The notes: generated by a model from the sequence alone, not told the origin. DNA of 64,000 nucleotides from JANXQG01 sp964615095 (GCA_964615095.1 CAZTPX010000027.1:12428-76427), one strand, 5' to 3'; numbered from the stretch's first letter, positions 49,957-60,301 are shown. Made by a program: numbers and translations.

Positions 49957-49994
49957 ACTTTACTCAAACCGGCCGAAACTCGCTGGCCAGCTTC

Positions 49995-51299
49995 TTACAG
50001 CGAATATCCCTGGCGATAAGTGGGCTGGACGATCTCCTCCAGCCCGCTGATATTCTTGACCTTCAGATTCTTGGGGTCCCATTCGACCTTCTCGCCCTTG
50101 CCGGCGGCGGCAACCCACACCGCCAGGTTGCCCAGCAGGATGGTCTCGGTGAGCGGGCCGGCGTAGTCGGGGAAGTTCGACATGGCCGGCTTGCCGCCCT
50201 TGATCGCACGAACCCACTCGGCAAAGTGGCCCGGCGAATGGACGAAATCGACCTCCGGTATTTTCACGCCGATCGCCTCAAAATTATCGCAATAGTCGCC
50301 GGGGGCGAAGATCTTGCCCTTCTCGCCCACCAGCAGCGCGCCGGAACCGCCCGGATCGCGGCCTTCGAGCAGGTCGGCGGGCGGACGCTTGCCGCCATCG
50401 TACCACCAGGCCTTGACGGCCGCCCGGCTGGTGGTGGCAGGGAACTCGAAGGCGATCACTGACCACTTGGGATAGCTGTCCTTATTGTGGCCGGAACTTT
50501 CCGCCTGCACAGAGATCGGGTCCTTGAGATCCAACGCGGCGAAAGGCATATTGAACGTATGGCAGGCCATGTCGCCCAGCGCCCCGCATCCAAAATCCCA
50601 CCAGCCGCGCCAACTGAAGGGGTGATAGCCGTTGCCATAGGGCCGCTTGGGTGCCGGGCCGAGCCACAGATCCCAGTGCAGGTTCTTGGGCGGCTCGGCC
50701 GGCTTGGGACGGTCGCCGCCCTGGGGCCAAATCGGCCGATTCGTCCAGACGTGGACCTCTTTCACGGTGCCCAGCACGCCGGCTTTCACCGCCGCGGCCG
50801 CCTTGCGCAGACCGCCGTTGGCCGTTCCCTGGTTGCCCATCTGCGTGGCGACACCATTGGCCCGGGCCAACTCGCCCAGCACGCGGGCCTCGTGGATCGA
50901 GTGCGTCATCGGCTTCTGTACGAAGCAGTGTTTCTTCATGTGCAGAGCCATGGCGGCGGCCACGGCATGCACGTGATCGGGCGTGCTCACGGTCACGGCG
51001 TCGATGCTCTTGCCCATCTCGTCGAGCATCTTGCGAAAGTCGTTGAACTTCTTGGCCTTCTTGAAACGGTTCTTGGCGGCCATGCCCAGCTTGTTGTCGT
51101 CGACGTCGCAAATGGCAACCATGTCGCCAGAGCGGCCGGCATCTTCCGAATCGCTGGCGCCCTTGCCGTCGATACCGATGCTGGCGAAGGCGATGCGCCC
51201 GTTGGGCGAATTGCTTTCCTTGGCTTGCACGCCGCCGGCTACCCAGTAGCCCATAGTGGCAGCGGCCGATGTTAACAAGAATTCACGACGAGTTGACAT
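49995..51299 (-). CDS. Exported Gfo/Idh/MocA family oxidoreductase
   Basis: A 434-aa protein starting MSTRREFLLTSAAATMGYWV, a Tat-type signal (TRREFL), with GGAG upstream. The Rossmann part contains IAFASIGIDGKGASDSEDA and MVAICDVDDNKLGMAAKNRF; the family EKP motif is here QKP (HCFVQKPMTHS). The C-terminal domain includes GCGALGDMACHTFNMPFAAL, where His is a common catalytic residue, and GDYCDNFEAIGVKIPEV. Planctomycetes carry dozens of such exported proteins and few are characterised; NAD(P)-linked sugar oxidation is the family norm. It stands alone, after the PEP-CTERM cluster. Confidence 0.9.
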   Translation of the reverse strand: MSTRREFLLTSAAATMGYWVAGGVQAKESNSPNGRIAFASIGIDGKGASDSEDAGRSGDMVAICDVDDNKLGMAAKNRFKKAKKFNDFRKMLDEMGKSIDAVTVSTPDHVHAVAAAMALHMKKHCFVQKPMTHSIHEARVLGELARANGVATQMGNQGTANGGLRKAAAAVKAGVLGTVKEVHVWTNRPIWPQGGDRPKPAEPPKNLHWDLWLGPAPKRPYGNGYHPFSWRGWWDFGCGALGDMACHTFNMPFAALDLKDPISVQAESSGHNKDSYPKWSVIAFEFPATTSRAAVKAWWYDGGKRPPADLLEGRDPGGSGALLVGEKGKIFAPGDYCDNFEAIGVKIPEVDFVHSPGHFAEWVRAIKGGKPAMSNFPDYAGPLTETILLGNLAVWVAAAGKGEKVEWDPKNLKVKNISGLEEIVQPTYRQGYSL

Positions 51300-51686
51300 G
51301 ATTGAGAGACTCCATGCGGTTGGTGGGAGAAAAAAGGCGGGAAAAACGGACCCAGGCGCGGCAGCTTGGACCGCTACCGTCCATTATACGGCATAGTTTA
51401 CAGTAATCGGTGGGCAAAGGCTTTGCAAGTGTTTTTTTGCCGCCTTTTCCCGCTGCGTTTTTGGGGTGACATAAATCGCGGCCGGTAAAACGCCGCTCGG
51501 CCCGTATGCAAACTTTGGAGAGTAATTGCAGTCGTCCCTTGCGCGAGGGCCAGCGGGGAATGACGGATCGCAAGGTTTTGGCGTTCACCATCCCCAAAAC
51601 GCGAGCGGCGGCCACGTTCAATCGCCGTCATTTTGTCCGCCTGCGCCACACGGGCGCTCCGGGAGCCGCTTGCGCAGAACGCAACG
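51300..51686. other. 387-base intergenic region
   Basis: Separates the exported oxidoreductase from the last PEP-CTERM gene. On the minus strand a TATAAT lies at 51383-51388, about 80 bases before the oxidoreductase start, without a good -35 partner. A hairpin followed by seven T's near 51417-51436 (plus strand) has no plus-strand gene to terminate. Nothing else recognised. Confidence 0.5.
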
Positions 51687-54671
51687 TCACGCCGCCCGTC
51701 GCGTGGCCTGCGGCTGTCGAGGAGAAAAGGACAAAGTGGCCTGGGTGCCGTTTTCGAGGGAAACGGATGTTCGTGCTGCACGTCGTCTTCGTAGTCGCAT
51801 CCGATAGCTCAGCAGCCCCACGGCGACAACGCCCAGCAGCGTCAGCGTCCCCGGCTCCGGCACGACGGCGAACTCGCCGTCGTGGTTCACCACGGCCCAA
51901 ACCGTCTGGTTGGCCGTATTCACGCCCCAATCGCCCACCGTCGTGTCGCCATTGGGATAAGCCCCCACCTCGAAGTTGCCCGAGGTGGTGCCGATATTGC
52001 CGTTCACGGCGTTCTCCCACAGGCCGGTCGTTGGATCGAGCCACGCCAGGTACAGCGGGTCATCCGCGGCCGACGTGCCGGGCAATATGTCGGAGTCGTA
52101 GCTCATCTGTAGGACAAAGGGAGCAGTCTGCCCGCTGCTGCCGTTGAGGGCTATGCCGCTCAACTGCACGATGTCGCTAATCACACCCGAGCCAACCTCC
52201 GCTTGTGCGCGGGTCCGCCAGGCCATGCTAACCGTCTGAGCCGAGCCGCTGCTGTTGGTTCCTGCCAGGATCGTCGCCGTGCTGCCGGCCATGCCCTGCC
52301 CACCGCTGCCGCTGGTTGCGCTCACGGTCGATTCGAGGTTGGCGTAACTGCCGTTGACGGCGACAGGCGCAGTCAAGGCCTGGCCGAAGGCGGTCTGCGA
52401 ATTGCTGTTGTCGGCCGTGGCGTTGCCCACGTTGCCTTGCAACGTGACCATCACCGCCCCGTTGTTATTGTTCCCTGCGCCGGGCAGGCTGCTGTCGTCG
52501 GCCAGTTGCGCCGCCGACATCGTGACGGTGTTGATTCCCGTGGTCGTGTAGTTGCTCGTGTTCAACGAGGCAGCGAACGTATTGCCGTTGCTGCCACTGT
52601 TTGCCGTAAGTCCATTGAACGTCGAGAGGTTGGTCGAAAGTGCCGGATCGCCGCTGTTTGAAAAGCCGGTCAGCTTGAGGTTGGCCGTATATGCCGCCGA
52701 GGTGTTCGCCGCCAGGTTGTAGATCGTGAAGCTCTGGCTGGGGATGGTCGCTCCCCGCAGGACGTTGCCGAAGTTGATGGTCTGGGTCGTCTGTGCGGCG
52801 CTGGACGACAACGAGGCGTTGGAATGGTCGAGGACAGTCAGGGTGGCCGAAGCGGAAACGTTCAACGGCGGCGATGCCCCCGGCAACGTATGGTCGTCGC
52901 CGACATTCAGCGAGAGCGTCTGCGTCTGGAGGCCAACTGCGCCTGTGTTGAATACGGCGGTATAGGCTTGCGCGGAGCCGGAAGGCACAAGCGCGCCGCC
53001 GGTGGGGCCGCTGACACCGCTGCCCAGCGAATTGACATCCAAAGAGGCCAACGCTGATTGGCCCCACGCTCCATTGGACAAGCTTAAGGCCGCCGTGATG
53101 CCCGTCGCTCCAATAATGACCGTCTGGTCGTTACCGCCGGCAACTGACAGGCTTGGTGCGGCGTGACCGAGGACTGTGAGGGTTGCCGTGGCCGTCTGCG
53201 ATAGGTTGGACGAATTCGGATCGCTGGCAGTGAAAGCGATTGTGTTGCTGCCGAGATTCGTGGACGTGGCCGAGACGGTGCAGGACTGGCTGGCGCTGGG
53301 AACGAGGCTGCCGGTGCCGGACGTTATGGTTCCCAACGTAGCACTGCCGCTTACGACGGCGGCTGCCAGGGTGTAGTTGAGGTTGAGCCCAGCACTTGAG
53401 GAGTTGCTGACAATCATGCCAACAGTGCCACTGCCCCCCGTAATGATCGCAGTATTCTGGGGGTTGGCAAGAGCAATCGTTGCTGGTGCAATGTTCAAGG
53501 CGAAAACCGTGCCGTTGCCGTTCGCTCCGCCTCCGCAGGTCGTCCCGTAAAGCGTCGAGCCGTTGAGCGTAACACCGGCAAGAGGATCTGAACCGTTGCT
53601 GCCGTTGAACGAGCAGAGGATTCTGGGGTTGCCGCCGCTGGTGGGGATGCTGAAAAGCGTGCCGTCGCCGTTTGCGCCGCCTCCGGAGGTCGTGCCGAAA
53701 AGCGTCGAGCCGACAAGCGTCAAACCGGCAGCTGGATTTGCACCATTGTTGCCGTTGAACGAGCAAAGGGTGGTGGGGCTGCCGCCGCTGGTGGCGATGC
53801 TGAAAACCGTGCCGTCGCCGTTCCCCCCGCCATAGTAGGTCGTCCCGTAAAGCGTCGAACCGTTGAGCGTCAAACTGGCTTGTGCGTATTGTCCATTGCT
53901 GCTGTTGAACGAGCAAAGGGTGGTGGGGCTGCCGCCGCTGGTGGCGATGCTGAAAACTGTGCCGTCGCCGTCCGCGCCGCCATAGCGGGTCGTGCCGTAA
54001 AGCGTTGAGCCGTTGACCGTCAAGCCGGCAAATGGCGTTTCACCGCTGCTGCTGTTGAACGAGCAAAGGGTCTTGAGGCTGCCGCCGCTGGTGGCGATGC
54101 TGAAAACCGTGCCGTCGCCGTTCCCACCATTGGCGGTCGTCCCGTAAAGCGTCGAACCGTTGAGCGTAAAACCGGCAAGGGGCCATGCACCATTGCCCCC
54201 GTTGAACGTGCAGAGCGTCGTGGGGCTGCCGCCGCTGGTGGCAATGCTGAAAACCGTGCCTTCGTTGTTCGCCCCGCCAACTGCGGCCGTGCCGTAAAGG
54301 GTCGAACCGACAAACGTCAAACCGGCTTCCGGCCACTCACCATTGCTGCCATTGAACGAGCAGAGCGTCGTGGGGTTGCCGCCGCTGGTGGCGATGCTAA
54401 AAACCGCGCCGTCGCCGCTCGTCCCACCTGACCAGGTCGCCCCACCCGTCGCGGTCGTGCCGTAAAGGGTCGAGCCGACAAGCGTCACACCCGCATTGGG
54501 ACCGTTGCCATTGCTGCCGTTGAACGAGCAGAGGGTCGTTAGGGTCTGGGCGTGGGCTCGCCCCACTACCAGATAGAGCAGGACCAAAATTCCGACCCGT
54601 GTGACATTATGACGCAGGTTCTTATTTCCAAAAGAACGAGAACGAACCAGTTCAGAAATCCAGCGTTTCAT
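51687..54671 (-). CDS. PEP-CTERM protein with seven GloVer repeats and a C-terminal tail
   Basis: A 994-aa secreted protein; ATG 54671 has AAGGAG eight bases upstream and overlaps the stop of the gene before it (ATGA). After a signal peptide (VGILVLLYLVVGRAHA) come seven units of about 50 residues of the GloVer type: LCSFNGSNGxxPxAGLTLxG, STLYGTTxxGG, GTVFSIATSGG. Then beta-sandwich modules follow (about 440-900; TQTINFGNVLRGATIPSQSF). The C-terminus has the sorting signal VPEPGTLTLLGVVAVGLLSY and an Arg cluster. Instead of ending there it continues with a 30-residue tail closing in ATRRAA. PEP-CTERM signals are cut by an exosortase in the inner membrane; none is encoded in this window. Surface display is the likely fate. 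Confidence 0.9.
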   Translation of the reverse strand: MKRWISELVRSRSFGNKNLRHNVTRVGILVLLYLVVGRAHAQTLTTLCSFNGSNGNGPNAGVTLVGSTLYGTTATGGATWSGGTSGDGAVFSIATSGGNPTTLCSFNGSNGEWPEAGLTFVGSTLYGTAAVGGANNEGTVFSIATSGGSPTTLCTFNGGNGAWPLAGFTLNGSTLYGTTANGGNGDGTVFSIATSGGSLKTLCSFNSSSGETPFAGLTVNGSTLYGTTRYGGADGDGTVFSIATSGGSPTTLCSFNSSNGQYAQASLTLNGSTLYGTTYYGGGNGDGTVFSIATSGGSPTTLCSFNGNNGANPAAGLTLVGSTLFGTTSGGGANGDGTLFSIPTSGGNPRILCSFNGSNGSDPLAGVTLNGSTLYGTTCGGGANGNGTVFALNIAPATIALANPQNTAIITGGSGTVGMIVSNSSSAGLNLNYTLAAAVVSGSATLGTITSGTGSLVPSASQSCTVSATSTNLGSNTIAFTASDPNSSNLSQTATATLTVLGHAAPSLSVAGGNDQTVIIGATGITAALSLSNGAWGQSALASLDVNSLGSGVSGPTGGALVPSGSAQAYTAVFNTGAVGLQTQTLSLNVGDDHTLPGASPPLNVSASATLTVLDHSNASLSSSAAQTTQTINFGNVLRGATIPSQSFTIYNLAANTSAAYTANLKLTGFSNSGDPALSTNLSTFNGLTANSGSNGNTFAASLNTSNYTTTGINTVTMSAAQLADDSSLPGAGNNNNGAVMVTLQGNVGNATADNSNSQTAFGQALTAPVAVNGSYANLESTVSATSGSGGQGMAGSTATILAGTNSSGSAQTVSMAWRTRAQAEVGSGVISDIVQLSGIALNGSSGQTAPFVLQMSYDSDILPGTSAADDPLYLAWLDPTTGLWENAVNGNIGTTSGNFEVGAYPNGDTTVGDWGVNTANQTVWAVVNHDGEFAVVPEPGTLTLLGVVAVGLLSYRMRLRRRRAARTSVSLENGTQATLSFSPRQPQATRRAA

Positions 54672-57600
54672 CGGCCGTCTCCTTCGAGGTTGCGGTGACC
54701 TGTTATTAGTGTATTTGCATTTCGTCTTCGCCGCCAACCCCAGCCCAACAGTCCGATCGTCCCCGCCCCCAGCAGCACTAGGGTTCCCGGCTCGGGCACG
54801 ACGTTGAGTACCACGTCGTTGCCTTGGATGGCGATGTTCGCCGGCAGACCGTCGATCGTGCCGCTGGTGCTGGTCCCCAGGCTGCCGATGGGCACAGAGC
54901 TGGTGTCAATCAGCGTATACGTGCCGGCTCCGAAGCCGCCCATCGGCGTGAAGTTGAAATCGGCGAACTGCTGGCCGCTGAGCACCAACGGCCCCGAGGG
55001 CATGTAGACCTCGTCGCTATCCGCTGGCGTGTCGAGAGCGTAGTCCATCTGGGCGCCGGACAACAGCGAAAGGCTGCCGCTGACGGTCATTGGGCTGGGA
55101 GCCGCGCCCGGCGACAACGACCCGCCCGAGGCCACGGTCACGCTGGTCAGGCTGCCGGAGCCGCCCAGCATGCCACCGCTGTTGACCGTCACCGGGCTGA
55201 CGAGCGAGCCGTTGACGAGGAGTGTGCCCTGGTTGACCGTGGTGGGGCCCGTGTAGGTATTGCTGGCTGTCAGGGCCAATAATCCTGACCCGGTCTTCGT
55301 TATCGCCGTGGTATAGCTTTGGCTGCTCACGACGCAGCCGATGGTCAGCGCGTCGCCCGCGTTGACGACATCGACGGCGCCGGCGGCAATCACTAGCGAG
55401 GCCCCGTTGGAGCCGCTGATGGCGCTGGTGCCGGTGGCCGTGATGGCGGGACTTCCGGCCGTGCCCGTGTACTGCCACGGGCCGTAAATGATCAACGCCG
55501 CCCCGCTGCCGCTGCCCAGCGTGACCGTGCCGTTGTTGAGGTTCAGCAGATTGATCTCGTCGCTGTAGCCGTTCAGATCGAAGGTCGTGCCGGGATTCAC
55601 CTGGACCGCCGTCGTGGCGGGCACCACGCCGCCTGCCTGGCATTGGAACCGCCCGCCGTTGATGACCAGGCTGCTGGCGCCGTTGGAATAAGCGGCCGTC
55701 GCGACACTGAACGTGTCGGAACCGATCTTTGTCAGCGTGTTGTTGCCCCATTCAAACTCCGTAAGGCTGCCGAGATTGATGTCGCCGGCGCCGCCGACGG
55801 TCGTGTTTCCGTCCAAGGTGACGTAGCCGTTGGGGCTGTTCATGGTGGCGGCCCGGGTGCTGGAGTTGATCAAGGCGCCGACGCCGCCGACGCCGCTGCC
55901 GATGAGGCCCACGACGTAGGTCGTCGCGGGCCAGGCGTAGCCGTTCAGGTCCAACGTGCTTCCGGGACAGATGGCGATCGAACTGCCGGCGGGATTGCCC
56001 AGGGCGGTGCTGTTGGCCAACTGCAGCGTGCCGGCGTCAATGCAAGTTGAGCCGGTGTAGCTGTTGCTCGCGGCGAGCACAACCGTGCCGCCGCCGGCCT
56101 TGGTCAGCGCCGTCGAGCCGCCGACCGGCGCGGCGACCGTCAAGGTCCCGCCCGTCGCCGCGTTCACGAGCAGTTCGGGCTGGGAAGTGAAGGCGTTGCT
56201 GCCGCAAAGGAGCAGGCCGCTGCCGGAGATCGTGTACGTGTTGCTCGTGCCCCCGGCGTAGAGTATCGCGCCTCCATACGTGCCGTAGGAAGTGGCGTTG
56301 CCCATGATCGAGAGGTTGTTGGCCCCCAAGTTCAGGCCTTGCCCTCTGCCCGTATCGGTAAGCTTCAGGGAGTTCATCGTTTCGGAGAGGGTCAGCGCGC
56401 CGCCACCGTTGAGCAGGTAGTTGCCGGTTACCGACGCATTGCCGGCGGCGAACGGCAGGTAGCCCGTGTAGGCCACGATGTTGCCGGTGCCGCTGGAGGC
56501 GCTGCTGGCGGCCCAGTCAACCCCGTTGTAGGTCGCCCAGCCGCCGAGGATGCCGTTGGAATTCGAGCTGGAAGTGGTCAAGTGTCCGGCGTAATCTGCG
56601 GGGACGACAAAGTTCAGCGCGGCGCCGAAATCGCGAGTCAGGGTGCCCAAGGCGATACTGGCGCTGCCGGCGACGTTGGCCACGGCGAGCGTCGAACCGC
56701 CGCCAAGGCCCGCGACGGGGTTCGGGTCCAGCGTGGAATCGATAAGCGCGCCCGGCCCCGCCGCTTCCACGGCGCCTCCGACGACGAGGCTGGCGGCGGC
56801 CGGGTTGGGAACGATTTGCACCGTTCCCCCCGCGATCGCTAGTCCGCCGTTGGCGCCGCTTGCGCATTTCGGCCCAGTGTTGGTCGAATAGTTCAGCACC
56901 AGCGAGCCGCCGTTGAGGATCGTCCGTCCCGCGGTGCCGCTGTTGCTCCCGGAGAAGGTAAAGACCCCGGTGCCGACATCGGTCAAGTACGTGCCTTGGC
57001 CGACGACGCCCGAGAAGGTCGTGGCGGCATTGTTCGAACCGAAGATCATCGCGGAGGAGCGGCCTTGATAACCGGCAAGCGTGCCCGACCCGGCGAGCGC
57101 GCCGAGGGTAAGCGCGTAGCCGTAAGCCTGGAGCGACGAGCCGGGCCCCATGGTCACGGACTGGCCGCTCAGTGCGTTGGCCACCAACGTGCCCGAATTG
57201 AGCGTAATCGGACCGCTAAACGTGTCGGAATTGAATAGGGTGACCGTGCCGCTGCCGGAAACCGTCAGCCCCACCGAAGACAGGCCGTTGTCCACGATGG
57301 GAGAATTTATCGTTATTTGCGAGCCGGGGCCGGGCACTTGAATCACGAGATCCGACGCCCCGGAGGTCAGCGAGCCGCCGCTGAGGTAGGCCCCGTAACC
57401 GGCGTTGGTCACGAGGATGCCGCCGCTTTGAATGGTCGTCAGGCGGGGGTAAAGACTAACTTGGGTGTTTGCCGTGTTGAAGCGAACGCTGTTCGGGTCG
57501 CCGTAGGCGTAGGAGAGCGTGCCGCTTACGGTTACGTTTGCTCCGCTGCCCCAAGTGGAAGCATAGGAGCCGACCACCGCGATGCTGCCGCCGTTGACCG

Positions 57601-58627
57601 CGGCCCAATCGGTGCCGCCCACGGTCGCCCAGCCGCCGAGGATGCCGTTGGTGTTGGACGCCGTGGTGGTGATGGCGCCCCTGCCACCGGGAAGCGTGAA
57701 ATTCACCGTGCCGCCCTCGCTGCGGCCGATGGCCCCCAGGGCCAGCGTAGTGCCGCTGCCGCCGTTGTTGGCGACCGTCACGGCCGAGGCGCCGGCGGCA
57801 ACTGTGGTCCCGTTGAACGTCTGCGAACTGGTGCCCGCAGCGGCGCCGTCCAGCAAAAGCGAGCCCCCGCTCAGGATGAGGGCCGAGCCGGCGTTGACGA
57901 GATTGGTCGGCGCCGCCATGTTGCTCATGCTCAGGGCAAGCGCGCCGCCGCTGACTTGCGTCGCGCCCGTGTAGCTGTTTGCCGCCGAGCCCGAAAGCAG
58001 CAGCAGGCCGGGTCCGCTCTGGACCAGCCCGCCGCTGCCGCTGAGCAGGCCGGAAAGCGTCGTGTTCCCGCTGCCCGCCAACGTGAGTGCGTAACCGCCG
58101 TTGGCGACGTTGCCTGAGACGGTCAACAGGCTGCCGGAGTTGTTGAGCCAGGCTTGCGGTCCGCCCAGCGCCAGCGGCGTGCCGATCGTCCAAGGACCTG
58201 CGCCGGCGTCCATTTCGATTCCCGCGGCGGCGTTGCCGTTGATCGTGGCCGAGTTGAGCGTGAGCGTGCTGCCGCTGACAGTAAGCGATCCGCTGCCCGT
58301 GTCCCTGAGGCCGCCCACGGAGGCCGCTGCGCTGAGGGCCGGCTGGTAGAGGTAGGTGGAGTTGAGGTTGAACAGGCCGATATCGCCGCTGCCGGGCGGC
58401 GTGCCGCCCCAGTTCGAGCCGATATTCCAAACCGTGCCCGTGTCTTGCCAGGTACAGATGGCCGCCGCGGCCGACCCATGCAACGACGAGCCCAAGAGCA
58501 GGACTGCGATAGCGACAATGCCCAATCGACGGACGGCAACCACGACTCTGCCGCAACGTGCCGGGTTGCTGTCACGATCGAAAGCCCTTACGACCCACTC
58601 CATCGTTCCTATGCTTCGCTTCAACAT
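54668..58627 (-). CDS. PEP-CTERM protein with autotransporter-associated strand repeats
   Basis: A 1319-aa secreted protein with a perfect GGAGGTG before ATG 58627. After a long signal peptide (LGIVAIAVLLLGSSLHGSAA) the mature part opens with WQDTGTVWNIGSNWGG, a motif that begins many planctomycete surface proteins. It then consists of beta-helix strands with autotransporter-associated repeats, for example GSGTVTLFNSDTFSGPITLN, GGGTVVLAASNSYTGSTCID and GSGLLALTASNTYTGPTTVN. It ends VVPEPGTLVLLGAGTIGLLG and WRRRR, followed by a short polar tail (NANTLITGHRNLEGDGR) unlike the tail of its neighbours, because the next gene's start overlaps here. Probably a surface fibre-like protein, in an operon with the GloVer protein. 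Confidence 0.9.
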   Translation of the reverse strand: MLKRSIGTMEWVVRAFDRDSNPARCGRVVVAVRRLGIVAIAVLLLGSSLHGSAAAAICTWQDTGTVWNIGSNWGGTPPGSGDIGLFNLNSTYLYQPALSAAASVGGLRDTGSGSLTVSGSTLTLNSATINGNAAAGIEMDAGAGPWTIGTPLALGGPQAWLNNSGSLLTVSGNVANGGYALTLAGSGNTTLSGLLSGSGGLVQSGPGLLLLSGSAANSYTGATQVSGGALALSMSNMAAPTNLVNAGSALILSGGSLLLDGAAAGTSSQTFNGTTVAAGASAVTVANNGGSGTTLALGAIGRSEGGTVNFTLPGGRGAITTTASNTNGILGGWATVGGTDWAAVNGGSIAVVGSYASTWGSGANVTVSGTLSYAYGDPNSVRFNTANTQVSLYPRLTTIQSGGILVTNAGYGAYLSGGSLTSGASDLVIQVPGPGSQITINSPIVDNGLSSVGLTVSGSGTVTLFNSDTFSGPITLNSGTLVANALSGQSVTMGPGSSLQAYGYALTLGALAGSGTLAGYQGRSSAMIFGSNNAATTFSGVVGQGTYLTDVGTGVFTFSGSNSGTAGRTILNGGSLVLNYSTNTGPKCASGANGGLAIAGGTVQIVPNPAAASLVVGGAVEAAGPGALIDSTLDPNPVAGLGGGSTLAVANVAGSASIALGTLTRDFGAALNFVVPADYAGHLTTSSSNSNGILGGWATYNGVDWAASSASSGTGNIVAYTGYLPFAAGNASVTGNYLLNGGGALTLSETMNSLKLTDTGRGQGLNLGANNLSIMGNATSYGTYGGAILYAGGTSNTYTISGSGLLLCGSNAFTSQPELLVNAATGGTLTVAAPVGGSTALTKAGGGTVVLAASNSYTGSTCIDAGTLQLANSTALGNPAGSSIAICPGSTLDLNGYAWPATTYVVGLIGSGVGGVGALINSSTRAATMNSPNGYVTLDGNTTVGGAGDINLGSLTEFEWGNNTLTKIGSDTFSVATAAYSNGASSLVINGGRFQCQAGGVVPATTAVQVNPGTTFDLNGYSDEINLLNLNNGTVTLGSGSGAALIIYGPWQYTGTAGSPAITATGTSAISGSNGASLVIAAGAVDVVNAGDALTIGCVVSSQSYTTAITKTGSGLLALTASNTYTGPTTVNQGTLLVNGSLVSPVTVNSGGMLGGSGSLTSVTVASGGSLSPGAAPSPMTVSGSLSLLSGAQMDYALDTPADSDEVYMPSGPLVLSGQQFADFNFTPMGGFGAGTYTLIDTSSVPIGSLGTSTSGTIDGLPANIAIQGNDVVLNVVPEPGTLVLLGAGTIGLLGWGWRRRRNANTLITGHRNLEGDGR

Positions 58628-59554
58628 GATTCACCTCCGACATTCAAGTCCACAAACTCCGCAAACCGACACGCAAACACACGACCGCCCAAGCGGTCTC
58701 AAACCGGGGAAACGCAACGGGAACAAACCACGATCGCCCGAGCCCGAGGTCCGGCGATCAAAGAACCGTCGCGTTGTCGAGTAGCACGCCGATCCGACCT
58801 CACGCACGCGGTGCCTCAAGACTTTCATCACGCTTCAAGACCATGGAACTTGTCCCCGCTTGAAAACCGCTCCAAGCGAGAATCCGCCCAGGCTTCAAAA
58901 GCCGGGAGGGATTGCCGCCTGCAAAAGCAAGGGGAAGAGGCCCCAACCGCATGGGAGCCGTCAAGAGGGGCAACCTGCCAAACATCCGTCTTCTCCTTGA
59001 GTACACAAATATCTTGTCCGCATCTTCAGGCTGCACCGCGATCGCGCAGCACCTCACCACAAAAGACACTCAAGGGAGAACGAACAGGCGAAAGATAGGC
59101 GCGCAGTGCGAGACTCGCTTGAGAGTCACCGTCAAAGTGAGCCGCGCCGGTACAGCTGAGTAAATAGGATCCCCGCCGGGCTATGGGGCTGGTACCGTGC
59201 TCGTTACGCGCAACGCTGCCTGCAATGAATTGCCATGCGTGTGGGCTGCACACCCGTGCCACCCGTGTTCAGGAACAACCTACATACATTTAGGGTTCCT
59301 TGCTGGAACAAAAGCCAAGGTAACCACGCGGCATGGCTTTGTCAAATACCCGGAAGACATTTTATTGCAGCCGGGGCGAGCAGTGGTACCGATGACGGGC
59401 GGCTTGGTCCCGCTGGACCCAATTCACTGGAACCGGTGAATTGCCACAATAAAACATGCGAGAAGAGGCTTGGCCGGCATCGACAAATTGGGCCAATGGC
59501 CCTGTCTACTATAAGAAATGGACAGTCAGAAACGTGCGCCTTCGACGCGCTCGA
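58628..59554 (-). other. Gene-poor region with a conserved PEP-CTERM leader and a truncated 5' end
   Basis: No complete gene. On the minus strand 58972-59117 holds copy 1 of a leader also found at 60883-60985 and 63937-64000. It ends in CTCAAGGAGAAGACGG and ATG 58985; the codons MFGRLPLLTAPMR correspond to MSGRFFV of the truncated gene at 60579. After that the frame drifts and stops at 58800 with no recognisable domain, so this is the 5' remnant of another family member. The part from 59118 to 59554 shows no gene. Confidence 0.6.
59065..59117. repeat. 53-base direct repeat, copy 1
   Basis: Nearly identical (51 of 53 bases by eye) to 63948-64000. It starts GACACTCAAGGGAGAACGAA and ends GTGCGAGACTCG. 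It is the 5' part of the conserved leader on the minus strand. Confidence 0.85.
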
Positions 59555-60301
59555 TCAAGCTGCCCTTCGTGCCGCGCTCGCCGCGGACGTGTGCGAGGTG
59601 AAGGACAGGATGGCTGGGGCGTCTTGTTGGTCGAAGGCCGATGGTTTCGCGGATTTCGTTGCCCTACGCCTACGCCAACCGTAGCCCAGCAGGCCGATGG
59701 CACCGGCGGCCAGGAGGGCGAGCGTGGAAGGCTCCGGCACTGCCTGAAAGGAAAGGTTGTCCACGACGAAGGGGCGGTCCGCGCCACCGCTGAGAACGAC
59801 GCTATTCATGCCGCTCGGAAATGACACTGACAAGGGTTCGTAGCCACTGGTGCTGGTCGCAGTACTTGATGCCACTAGCACGCTGCTCTGATAGCCCTCC
59901 AATTCAAAACTGGCCGTACCGTTGCTGCCGGTAGCAACGTAAAGCGTCACCAGCGATTGCGGTGAGGCGAAGTTGATGGTCTCCGGATCGATCGGTAGTC
60001 CACCGTTGGCCAGCGTCACATAATTGGGATTAAAGGCCAGAAAGTTCGCGCCGCTTAGGGCCGACACGCCAAAATTTGATGCTTCGTTGAGAATTGCACC
60101 ACCGTTGTTACTGCCGCCGGAACCAGAGAATGTGACACCTAGCGGCGAGTACAAGGTAGTCAAGTTTGTTGTTGCGGAAAAATCATCGGGTGCGTTGATC
60201 AGGTTGCCATTCGCGTCAGTGTCGAAATTGATCGTCCCCGCCGAACATGGTTCGGCAAAGACCAAGACCACCGCACCAATAACTGCAAGTATCGTTTTCA
60301 T
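59555..60301 (-). CDS. Short PEP-CTERM protein with a C-terminal tail
   Basis: A 248-aa secreted protein; ATG 60301 starts a signal peptide (MKTILAVIGAVVLVFAEPCS). The mature domain is a single beta-sandwich of the choice-of-anchor type: INFDTDANGNLINAPDDFSA, LYSPLGVTFSGSGGSN, GNGTASFELEGYQSS-like, and VVLSGGADRPFVVDNLSFQ. The end is VPEPSTLALLAAGAIGLLGY, GWRRRR, then a tail with SAFDQQDAPAILSF and SAARRAA. The tail and its DNA closely match the tail of the 61001 gene. The frame stays open upstream to 60613 because an older PEP-CTERM end was fused in front (60345-60410). Confidence 0.9.
   Translation of the reverse strand: MKTILAVIGAVVLVFAEPCSAGTINFDTDANGNLINAPDDFSATTNLTTLYSPLGVTFSGSGGSNNGGAILNEASNFGVSALSGANFLAFNPNYVTLANGGLPIDPETINFASPQSLVTLYVATGSNGTASFELEGYQSSVLVASSTATSTSGYEPLSVSFPSGMNSVVLSGGADRPFVVDNLSFQAVPEPSTLALLAAGAIGLLGYGWRRRRATKSAKPSAFDQQDAPAILSFTSHTSAASAARRAA

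Noticed and set aside
51417..51436. Plus-strand terminator (hairpin and seven T's)
   Set aside because: There is no plus-strand gene upstream whose transcript it could end.
53500..54530. CRISPR-like or satellite array
   Set aside because: The period encodes GloVer protein repeats in one open frame.
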